Program-made: the position numbers and the translations under genes
The notes under the pieces: generated by a model
What the model was told of the DNA's origin: nothing
Databases searched by the model: none
Seen by the model: the letters and a program-made list of their open reading frames with translations, nothing else
Assembly (NCBI GenBank): GCA_005240015.1
Contig: SBBV01000025.1
Coordinates: 1-9,996 of the forward strand
Reading direction: 5' to 3'
DNA: 9,996 nt
Source of the DNA: Candidatus Odyssella thessalonicensis
Lineage (GTDB): Bacteria; Pseudomonadota; Alphaproteobacteria; Bin65
Shown here: piece by piece, positions 1 to 5,880 of the stretch
How positions within the stretch are numbered: the stretch's first letter is position 1
How the letters are laid out: the number at the start of each line of letters is the position of its first letter

Positions 1-138
1 CTCTTCGGCGGCGACGGCGATGGCGATGAGCCGGCGGTAGGCGGCGTGAACGTGCGGCGCGCCGGGCGCGTACCAGCTCGCCGCGCGCCGCGCGTGCACG
101 GTGGCATCGTGCGCATCGCCATGCGCGGGCTGAACTAG
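1..138 (+). CDS. Possible C-terminal end of a plus-strand gene cut by the window edge
   Basis: Frame 1 is open from base 1 to a TAG at 136-138 and its codons are rich in G/C at the third position, as expected for a coding frame in this genome. The translated tail is rich in Gly, Arg and Val and ends in VRIAMRGLN; I do not recognise it. The codon-aligned antisense frame is also open from about 360 down to base 1 and reads equally well, with a Trp/Tyr-containing helical-looking stretch. That antisense frame has no ATG start, and its only nearby GTG (97-99) lacks a ribosome binding site. The plus-strand reading is therefore slightly preferred, but this stretch could belong to either strand or be non-coding. 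Confidence 0.28.
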   Translation, partial: LFGGDGDGDEPAVGGVNVRRAGRVPARRAPRVHGGIVRIAMRGLN

Positions 139-252
139 CCGGCGCCCGGAAGGCGAGATCGGACTTCGAGCGGCGGGAAACGGCGCGGAACTTCCGCCAA
201 CGATGCGCGTATGCCCCCCGATTGTTCGCGGGCCAATGCGGGAGAAACGGGG

Positions 253-447
253 ATGCGGTGGCTTCTGGTCGTCGCGGCCGGCGTCGTGATCGGCTTGCTC
301 CCCGCCACAGCGCTCGACGGCGCCTTGCCGCAATCCGCAATTCCTTACAATGACATGGCGCTACGCTCGGCCATCGCCGACGGCATGAGTCGCGCCGGCG
401 CGCAAGCCATTCCAGCGAACACGGGCACACCCGACCAGCGCCGCTGA
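253..447 (+). CDS. Small predicted secreted or periplasmic protein, 64 aa, unknown function
   Basis: Not a family I recognise. The ATG at 253 is preferred over the in-frame ATG at 211 because a GGGAG-type ribosome binding site lies about 8 bases upstream. The resulting protein also begins with a textbook signal peptide: a short basic N-terminus (MRW), a hydrophobic core of about 16 residues (LLVVAAGVVIGLLPAT) and a likely signal peptidase I site near ATA-LDG around residue 21. The mature part is about 43 residues, polar, rich in Ala and Asp, with no cysteines, so no lipobox and no disulfides. It ends 17 bp before the stop of the opposing Nudix gene. Function is unknown; it could also be a chance open frame, although signal peptide plus ribosome binding site argues for a real gene. 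Confidence 0.5.
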   Translation: MRWLLVVAAGVVIGLLPATALDGALPQSAIPYNDMALRSAIADGMSRAGAQAIPANTGTPDQRR

Positions 448-464
448 GCGCAGAGAGAGCCGAT

Positions 465-1052
465 TTAGCTCCGCACCAGATCACCGAAGTCGCCGGGCGG
501 GTTCGTGCGCACGGCGAAGGCCGGTTGGCCGGCGACCTCGCGGTAATGCGCGAGCGCCCAACGCGTCGTCGGGAAGGCAAGGTCGGCTTCGGGAATCTCG
601 TCCCAGCGGAAGAGCCCGACCTCGAGACTTTCCGGGCCGCAGCCGACCGCCTCCTTGATGAGGCGCGCGCGGAAGAACAGGTGGACCTGGGACAGGCGCG
701 GGATGCTGTAGACCGCGAAGAGGTCGCCGACCTCGATCTCGGCGCAGGCCTCTTCGAGCGCCTCGCGCCGGGCGCCGTCGAACACCGTCTCGCGCGCCTC
801 GAGATAGCCCGCGGGCAGGGTCCAGTAACCGCGGCGCGGCTGGATCGCGCGCCGGCAGAGGAGGACGCGGCCGTCGTGCTCGATCACCGAGCCGACGACG
901 ATCTTGGGGTTCTCGTAGTGGATGTAGCCGCACTCGGCGCAGACGAGACGCTCGCGATCGTCGCCCGGCGGCACCTTGTAGACGGACGGGCCGACCGTCT
1001 GGCCGGTGGGGTTCCGGCGCAGCTTCCCTGGGTCGGTTTCGGAGGCGGACAT
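465..1052 (-). CDS. Nudix hydrolase with N-terminal zinc-ribbon remnant
   Basis: This enzyme should hydrolyse a nucleoside diphosphate linked to another moiety; the substrate cannot be read from sequence, and ADP-ribose, NADH or a related dinucleotide is possible. With the start at 1052 (195 aa), residues 38-41 form a CAEC knuckle followed by GYIHYENPK, the join between zinc ribbon and Nudix fold typical of this subfamily. The Nudix box spans G82 to about 104: G82, E88, R96-E97 and E100-E101 are present, so the metal-binding glutamates are intact. The usual glycine near the end of the box is Cys103. Family members commonly have two CxxC pairs; only the second is present here. An in-frame ATG at 1115 would add 21 residues (216 aa). 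I prefer 1052 because a TTGAGG-like site lies just upstream and the added residues look non-conserved. Confidence 0.9.
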   Translation of the reverse strand: MSASETDPGKLRRNPTGQTVGPSVYKVPPGDDRERLVCAECGYIHYENPKIVVGSVIEHDGRVLLCRRAIQPRRGYWTLPAGYLEARETVFDGARREALEEACAEIEVGDLFAVYSIPRLSQVHLFFRARLIKEAVGCGPESLEVGLFRWDEIPEADLAFPTTRWALAHYREVAGQPAFAVRTNPPGDFGDLVRS

Positions 1053-1168
1053 GGCCTCAATCTGACTTCGCGTTCCCGCCCAGGCAAGGCGAGGCGCACG
1101 GACTTCCGGCTTCATTTCCCAGGTAAATCTTGGTTAACAATTGCTGGATAGCATCGCGGTCCCATGCC

Positions 1169-1197
1169 CTGCCAGGAGCGCGGCATGCCTGTATGAT
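1169..1197 (+). promoter_or_regulatory. Candidate sigma70-type promoter for the oxygenase gene
   Basis: CTGCCA (1169-1174) is followed after 17 bases by TATGAT (1192-1197), matching the -35 element at 4 of 6 and the -10 element at 5 of 6 positions. It lies 44 bp before the ATG at 1241, giving a predicted leader of roughly 35 bases that contains a strong AGGAGGG ribosome binding site (1226-1232). The stretch 1116-1240 holds no other feature I can support, apart from a GTTAAC palindrome at 1133-1138 of unknown meaning. Confidence 0.3.
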
Positions 1198-1240
1198 CGT
1201 GATACGGCGGGCTTGGGCGGGATCCAGGAGGGTCAGCGGA

Positions 1241-2785
1241 ATGAAACTCCTCTGCTACGCGATCAACGAGGTGCCGCCAAAGCTGGTGGCCGCAAAGCCG
1301 CACCGCGCCTGGATGGACGCGTTCCCGGACAAGCACGCCTATCGCTGCCTGCCGCTCTCGATCGCGAACTCGAACGGATGGGAGATCTTGTGCCCCGCGC
1401 CGATCGAGGTCAGCTGGAACGGCGGTGCGCGCGGCGAGGACTTGACGGTCAGGGCGCTGAAGCCGCTTCCCGGCAATCGCCCGCTCGACCATTTCTGCCG
1501 CTCCAATTTCACGCACGGCATCGTCACCTTCCACACCGACTACATCTTCCGCACCGAGCCAGGCTGGGACCTGATCGCGACCGGACCGACCAATCGGCCG
1601 AAGGACAATGCCTATCCGCTCACGGGCCTCATCGAGACCGACTGGCTGCCTTATCCGTTCACGATGAACTGGCAGATCATGCGCCCCGGCAAGGTGCTGT
1701 TCGAAGAGGACGAGCCGTTCTGCTTCATCTACCCGGTGCCGAAGCAGGCCCTGCTCAATTGCCAGCCCGAGATCCGGCGCCTCGCCGACGACCCCGAGCT
1801 CCAGAGTCAGCACGACGCGTTCAAGAACTCGCGCGACGAGTTCATGATGCGCTTCCACGCCGGCGAAGAGGCCGCCCTCAAGCAGCCATGGCTGCGGCAC
1901 TATTTCGTCGGCCGCCATCCCGACGGAAAAACCGTGGATGGCCACCTCAACAAGCTGCGGCTCAAGGAGCCGATCGACCGGCGTGGCGAACCGGTGAAAC
2001 CGCAGCCCAAGCGCCTCGATCCACGCTGGGCCGACGACAGCATCCTGAACTATCTCGAGCTTGCGCAGACCGAAGCCAACCTTGCTGGGCGCGCGCGCAT
2101 CAATAACGAGGGCCGCCTCAACGATACGCGCAAGACGTATCGCATCGCCTCGATGCAGCAGGCGGCGGGGGCCGATTTCCTCTACGTCGAGGATTTCTTC
2201 TCGCCCGAGGAATGCACGCTGCTGCGCTTCGCGTTCGACAAGCTCCAGGACCGCATCTTCACCAGCGACAAGATCGATCCCTATTGGAACGGGCGCTTCG
2301 TCTGGCTGAAGGACATCCTCTCCGCCTACCCGCAGGCCGGCAAGCTCATGATCGAGCGCCAGAAGCGCGCTGTGGCGCTGGTGCGCGCGTTCTACCGGGT
2401 GAAGGCGCCGATCTATTCCGACTTGCTGCAGATCGTGCAGTGGAAGCCCGGCTCGTTCATGCCGTTCCACGCCGACAACGCCAACCCCGACTCCTCGCCG
2501 CACGGCATGGCCTATCGCGACTTCTCGGGCGTCGCCTACCTCAACGACGACTATCACGGCGGCGAGCTCTATTTCACGGCGCTCGACATCGCCATCAAGC
2601 CCAAGATGGGCTCGTTCGTCGCGTTCACGGCGGGATTCCACCACGAGCACGCCGTGCTGCGCGTCACCGGCGGCAACACGCGCCTCACCATCCCGTCGTT
2701 CTTCACGTTTTCGGCGGCGCACGCCGATCCGATGCTGCATCCGGAGGCGATCCCGGCCAAGGCGACCGCGTCCGTCGGCGCGTAG
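1241..2785 (+). CDS. DUF6065 domain fused to a prolyl-3-hydroxylase-like 2OG-Fe(II) oxygenase
   Basis: A 514-residue two-domain protein. Residues 1 to about 245 match the DUF6065 family pattern, recognisable by AYRCLPLSIANSNGWEILCP (33-52), GIVTFHTDYIFRTEPGWDL (93-111) and LIETDWLPYPFTMNW (130-144); its function is unknown. After a linker rich in Pro and Arg, residues about 310-490 form a 2-oxoglutarate/Fe(II) dioxygenase. The iron ligands are H410 and D412 (HAD) plus H470, and R481 in GNTRLTI should bind the 2OG carboxylate. YRDFSGVAYLNDDYHGGELY (425-444) strongly resembles leprecan/prolyl-3-hydroxylase and other P4Hc-type domains. The expected reaction is hydroxylation coupled to decarboxylation of 2OG, in the cytoplasm since no signal peptide is seen. 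The ATG at 1241 is set by AGGAGGG 9 bases upstream; an upstream ATG at 1130 lacks such a site. The gene converges with the FkbM gene 14 bp away. Confidence 0.93.
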   Translation: MKLLCYAINEVPPKLVAAKPHRAWMDAFPDKHAYRCLPLSIANSNGWEILCPAPIEVSWNGGARGEDLTVRALKPLPGNRPLDHFCRSNFTHGIVTFHTDYIFRTEPGWDLIATGPTNRPKDNAYPLTGLIETDWLPYPFTMNWQIMRPGKVLFEEDEPFCFIYPVPKQALLNCQPEIRRLADDPELQSQHDAFKNSRDEFMMRFHAGEEAALKQPWLRHYFVGRHPDGKTVDGHLNKLRLKEPIDRRGEPVKPQPKRLDPRWADDSILNYLELAQTEANLAGRARINNEGRLNDTRKTYRIASMQQAAGADFLYVEDFFSPEECTLLRFAFDKLQDRIFTSDKIDPYWNGRFVWLKDILSAYPQAGKLMIERQKRAVALVRAFYRVKAPIYSDLLQIVQWKPGSFMPFHADNANPDSSPHGMAYRDFSGVAYLNDDYHGGELYFTALDIAIKPKMGSFVAFTAGFHHEHAVLRVTGGNTRLTIPSFFTFSAAHADPMLHPEAIPAKATASVGA

Positions 2786-2799
2786 CACGCGGCGCCGAT

Positions 2800-4023
2800 C
2801 TATTCGAGCATCGCCCGGATCATCGTCCGGCGCGGCCGCACCGTGCGCTCGTTGGGCACCGCGTAAAGCAGCGTCTCCGCGCAATTGTAGTGGTAGTGCT
2901 TGATGAAGAAGCGGTAGTCGGGGCATGTCTCCCGCAGCATGAGCGGGATCTGCCAGTAATGGCGGCGCTCGTGGTAGATCGACAGGGCGAGCTGCGGCCG
3001 GAAGCGCCTGATCGTCTCGGCCGCGCCCTCGAGCGCCGCGATCTCGCCCCCTTCGATGTCCATCTTGAGGTAGTCGACGCGCTCCAGCGCGAGATCGCGG
3101 ACGATCGCGTCGATCGTGCGGCACGGGAAATCCTGCTCCGGGAATCCGGCCAGGCTCTTGCCCGCCATGCCGCCCATCGCCATGCCGTGCCAGATCGGAA
3201 GGCGGATCGTGCCTTCCTTGTTGAAGGCGGCGATGCGGACCTCGACATCGATGCCGGGATTGTTGGCCAGCGCCTCGCGCGTGAAGCCGAGCGCATGGTC
3301 GTAGCCGAACGGGTCGACGTTGACGAGCTTGCCGCGGCCGTCGAGTGCGGCGAGGAAGAGCGGGATCTCGCTGCCGCCGAGCACGCCGCAATTCAGGATC
3401 ACGTCGCCGGGCGCGATCGTCGCGTAGTCCATGTATTCGAGGTGGTTGTAGAGGTTGTGGCACCAGTTCTGCCAAACCTGGATCGGCTCGCCGAACAGGA
3501 TGGTGAGGTAGTCGATGCGGCTCGCCTCGTCGCCGAGCATGTTCAAGACCTGCGTGAAGGCGGGGGCGTCGGCAGGGGCGCCCGCCTTGTAGCCGTCGCA
3601 AAGGTGCTGGCCGTGGAACTCGCCGTGGAGCACCTTGGTCTCCATCAGCATGCGATGGAACTTGTGATAGCTGAGCCGCACCACGCCGTTGCCGGCGCGC
3701 GAGACGAAGTCCAGCGGCACGGCCCAGTAGCTGTAGGACCATTCGGCGAGCGGCCAGCCGAGCTCGAGCTGCGGCATGACGAGGATGCGCTCGTCGGCAA
3801 AACCGGCGGCGCGGCAGCGCGCCACGTCGGCGCTCCAGTCCGGCGCGGTCAGGAGAACGCAGCCTTCGTGCTGCGGCGAAACCCCGCCCGAGGGCCGGAA
3901 CACGATGTCGGGCCTGACCCGTGCCAGCAGCGCGCGCGCGTGCGTTCCGTCGGAACTGTGCCGCGGCGGCAGGATGATGGTTCGCTCGGGAATGTCGGCC
4001 GGGGTGTAGACGACCGTCGGCAT
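2800..4023 (-). CDS. FkbM-family SAM-dependent methyltransferase with long N-terminal extension
   Basis: A 407-residue protein. The C-terminal part (about 190-390) is an FkbM-type O-methyltransferase: the SAM-binding motif I region is DVILNCGVLGGSEIPLFLAA (207-226), an acidic residue follows at VNVDPF (234-239), and the family hallmark YLKMDIEGGE (318-327) with the downstream RPQLALSIYH strand is clear. FkbM enzymes methylate hydroxyl groups on sugars, lipids or natural products. Residues 1-185 are not part of the core domain and I cannot assign them; they contain an alternating strand/helix pattern near the start and several Trp and His residues. The annotated ATG has only a weak ribosome binding site, but no better in-frame start is nearby. 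The gene is divergent from the thioesterase pair and tail to tail with the oxygenase; a shared modification pathway with the oxygenase is inference. Confidence 0.92.
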   Translation of the reverse strand: MPTVVYTPADIPERTIILPPRHSSDGTHARALLARVRPDIVFRPSGGVSPQHEGCVLLTAPDWSADVARCRAAGFADERILVMPQLELGWPLAEWSYSYWAVPLDFVSRAGNGVVRLSYHKFHRMLMETKVLHGEFHGQHLCDGYKAGAPADAPAFTQVLNMLGDEASRIDYLTILFGEPIQVWQNWCHNLYNHLEYMDYATIAPGDVILNCGVLGGSEIPLFLAALDGRGKLVNVDPFGYDHALGFTREALANNPGIDVEVRIAAFNKEGTIRLPIWHGMAMGGMAGKSLAGFPEQDFPCRTIDAIVRDLALERVDYLKMDIEGGEIAALEGAAETIRRFRPQLALSIYHERRHYWQIPLMLRETCPDYRFFIKHYHYNCAETLLYAVPNERTVRPRRTMIRAMLE

Positions 4024-4118
4024 GATCGGTGGACGATCTCGCTCTTCGGAAAGGGGCGCCGCGGTCTCTTCTGCGGCGATCTGTGTACTGGCGCAGCCGA
4101 TGTTACTGGAAACACAAG

Positions 4119-4147
4119 TTGGGCACTAGCAGCGCATTGCGCATAAG
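4119..4147 (+). promoter_or_regulatory. Candidate promoter for the thioesterase pair in the divergent intergenic region
   Basis: The 153-bp gap between the divergent starts at 4023 and 4177 contains a relatively AT-rich core. TTGGGC (4119-4124) followed after 17 bases by CATAAG (4142-4147) is a plausible -35/-10 pair, leaving about 25 bases of leader. Just upstream are two imperfect direct repeats sharing TACTGG (4086-4091 and 4104-4109) and a TGTGT (4082-4086) / ACACA (4112-4116) inverted pair, which could bind a regulator. No clear promoter for the FkbM gene was found on the other strand. Confidence 0.3.
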
Positions 4148-4176
4148 ATGCGCTGAAACGCGCGAGACCGCACCGA

Positions 4177-4644
4177 ATGGCCGCCAGCAAGCGCCTCACC
4201 ATCGCCGACGAGCTGATCCGGCAGTATGTCGGGATCATCCCGCATGTCGCCGAGCTCGGCATCGAGACGATCCATGCCGCGCGCGGCATGGCGATCATGA
4301 AGCTGCCCTACCAGGAGCGCCTGGTCGGCAACCCCGAGACCGGCGTCATCCACGGCGGCGCCGTGACGACCCTTATCGACACCGTGTGCGGCCTTGCCGT
4401 GATCACCGCGCCCGACGAGCCGTCGCGTGTGGCGACGCTCGACCTCCGCATCGACTATCTCCGGCCGGCCACGCCCCAGCGCGATCTTTATGCCCGCGCC
4501 GAGGTCTACAAGCTCACGCGCCACGTGGCGTTCCTGCGCGCCGAGACCTACGAGGACGATCCGCGCGATCTCGTCGCCGCCGCCACCGGCACCTTCATGT
4601 TCGTGCGCCGCGCCGCCGCACGGAAGGGGCTGGCGAAGCCGTGA
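4177..4644 (+). CDS. PaaI-family hotdog thioesterase (first of a tandem pair)
   Basis: A 155-residue single-hotdog protein, the usual length for PaaI-type acyl-CoA thioesterases, which hydrolyse acyl-CoA to acid plus CoA. GNPETGVIHGGAVTTLIDTV (51-70) is the family signature: H59-G60-G61 form the oxyanion region at the start of the central helix, and D68 is in the position of the catalytic acid. RIDYLRPATPQRDLYARAEV (91-110) is the matching strand pair. The substrate is not readable; aryl or medium-chain acyl-CoA is typical. The stop overlaps the start of the next thioesterase (GTGA, 4 bp), so the two are translationally coupled. No strong ribosome binding site precedes the ATG, but homologous proteins begin at a similar distance from the HGG motif. 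Confidence 0.92.
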   Translation: MAASKRLTIADELIRQYVGIIPHVAELGIETIHAARGMAIMKLPYQERLVGNPETGVIHGGAVTTLIDTVCGLAVITAPDEPSRVATLDLRIDYLRPATPQRDLYARAEVYKLTRHVAFLRAETYEDDPRDLVAAATGTFMFVRRAAARKGLAKP

Positions 4645-5099
4645 GCACGCCGCCGACCCTCTCGGAGATGGTGCGCGCTGCGCGCGAAGCCGGCGACATC
4701 AACCGCTTCATCGACGCGATCCCGTATGCGCGCTTTCTCGGCATTTCGGCCTCGGCCGAGGGCGGCGTGCTGACCGCGCGGCTTGCGAATTCGGAGAAAC
4801 TCATCGGCAATCCGGCACTGCCGGCGATCCACGGCGGCGTGGTCGGCGCGTTCCTCGAGACCACCGCCATCCTACAATTGCTGTGGACGCTCGAGAGCAT
4901 CCGCATCCCCAAGACCATCACGATCACGTTCGACTACCTGCGCTCGGCCGGCCCGCTCGACACCTTCGCGCGCGCCGAGGTGACGAAGCTTGGGAGCCGC
5001 GTCGCCAATGTGCGCGCCTACGCCTGGCAGGCCGACGTCGCCAAGCCGGTTGCGAGCGCCAACGCCAATTTCCTCATCACGCCGGCGGACGGCGAGTAG
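4641..5099 (+). CDS. PaaI-family hotdog thioesterase (second of a tandem pair)
   Basis: A 152-residue protein starting at GTG 4641 inside the stop region of the preceding gene. The GTG is chosen because it gives the correct family length and a 4-bp coupling overlap. KLIGNPALPAIHGGVVGAFL (53-72) carries the hotdog signature with H64-G65-G66; the catalytic acid position is E73 where the upstream paralogue has Asp. ITFDYLRSAGPLDTFARAEV (95-114) is the second conserved strand block. It and its partner share about the same length and motif layout but are clearly diverged in sequence, so this is an old duplication or recruitment rather than a recent copy. They may act on different acyl-CoAs or combine in a mixed oligomer; the latter is inference. 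Confidence 0.92.
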   Translation: MSTPPTLSEMVRAAREAGDINRFIDAIPYARFLGISASAEGGVLTARLANSEKLIGNPALPAIHGGVVGAFLETTAILQLLWTLESIRIPKTITITFDYLRSAGPLDTFARAEVTKLGSRVANVRAYAWQADVAKPVASANANFLITPADGE

Positions 5100-5113
5100 C
5101 CGCGCATTCGGGC

Positions 5114-5142
5114 GAGACAGCGCGGCCGTCCGGGGCTATAAG
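5114..5142 (+). promoter_or_regulatory. Candidate promoter for the kinase-like gene
   Basis: In the 70-bp gap after the second thioesterase, GAGACA (5114-5119) and TATAAG (5137-5142) are separated by 17 bases and lie 27 bp before the ATG at 5170. TATAAG sits inside a small GGCT-ATA-AGCC inverted repeat (5134-5144). It suggests that the kinase-like gene can be transcribed on its own in addition to read-through from the thioesterases. Confidence 0.3.
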
Positions 5143-5169
5143 CCTCGGCGGGCAAGGGGCAACCGCAAG

Positions 5170-5874
5170 ATGGGAAGATCGGTCGAGCGCGGCTGGCAGC
5201 GCGAGCGCGTGCTCAAGGCGGATTTCTTCAGTCAGGTCGAGTTGGGGCGCTGGCCCGAGCGGTGGGGCGAGGCGCGCGTGGTCATGCGCGACGTCGGTGC
5301 GTCGGTCTGGTGGATCAAGCCGCTCGCGCATTTCATGATCCGGAAAGAGGCGCGCGCGCTGCGTCGCTTGACCGAAGTGGGCTTCCGCGATGCGCCGCAG
5401 CTCCTGCACTGGGACGGGCGCTATCTCTGCCGCTCGTGGCACGAGGGACAGGCGCTCAAGACGGCGCAAGTGCGCCAGCCCGGCTTCTACCGCACCGCGT
5501 TCGGCATCCTGCGCCGGCTGCACGGGCTCGGCATCGCACACAACGATCTCGCGAAGGAGCCGAACTGGCTGGTAACCGCCGATGGCCGGCCATTCCTCAT
5601 CGATTTCCAGCTTGCCAAGGTTTCCCGGCGCCGCAGCTGGCTCTTCCGGCGCATGGCGCGCGAGGGTCTGCGCTATCTCCTCAAGCACAAGCGCAAGTAT
5701 TGCCCCGAGGCGATGACCGCGCGCGAGAAGACCATCGCGGCGACGCCCGGTCTCTTTTCACGCGTTTGGCGCAAGACCGGCAAGAAGGCGTACAACTTCG
5801 TCACGCGCAAAATCCTCGGCTGGGAAGACGCCGAGGGCGAGGGCCACTACAAGCGCTACGCGAAGAGGTCGTGA
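5170..5874 (+). CDS. Atypical protein-kinase-like protein (LPS kinase / RIO-like fold)
   Basis: A 234-residue protein with the catalytic core of the eukaryotic-like kinase superfamily in compact form. GIAHNDLAKEPNWLV (121-135) is the catalytic loop, with D126 as likely base and N132 as metal ligand. FLIDFQLA (142-149) is the metal-binding DFG segment, here DFQ with D145 kept. No canonical glycine-rich loop is visible; K50, or K59-E60 in MIRKEARAL, may supply the nucleotide-binding lysine and glutamate. This layout resembles the small InaA/WaaP/KdkA lipopolysaccharide kinases and RIO kinases, so a sugar or lipid target is as likely as a protein. The C-terminal third is strongly basic. The start at 5170 has AAGGGG about 10 bases upstream. 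It is tail to tail with the amidase gene, 6 bp away. Confidence 0.82.
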   Translation: MGRSVERGWQRERVLKADFFSQVELGRWPERWGEARVVMRDVGASVWWIKPLAHFMIRKEARALRRLTEVGFRDAPQLLHWDGRYLCRSWHEGQALKTAQVRQPGFYRTAFGILRRLHGLGIAHNDLAKEPNWLVTADGRPFLIDFQLAKVSRRRSWLFRRMAREGLRYLLKHKRKYCPEAMTAREKTIAATPGLFSRVWRKTGKKAYNFVTRKILGWEDAEGEGHYKRYAKRS

Positions 5875-5880
5875 AGCGGG

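Noticed and set aside
1053..1115. Upstream ATG start for the Nudix hydrolase
   Set aside because: It adds 21 non-conserved residues and has only a weak, poorly spaced ribosome binding site; kept as an alternative, not the main call.
1133..1138. GTTAAC palindrome between the Nudix and oxygenase genes as an operator
   Set aside because: A 6-bp palindrome alone is expected by chance and shows no second copy or matching regulator.
1112..3742. An 876-codon open frame on the minus strand across the oxygenase and FkbM genes
   Set aside because: Its translation is Arg/Ala/Gly-rich low-complexity sequence typical of an antisense or off-frame reading in high-GC DNA, and it overlaps two well-supported genes in other frames.
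2212..4146. A 644-codon open frame on the plus strand
   Set aside because: It is an off-frame reading of the oxygenase 3' part and antisense of the FkbM gene; it has no recognisable motifs and is biased to Arg, His and Ala.
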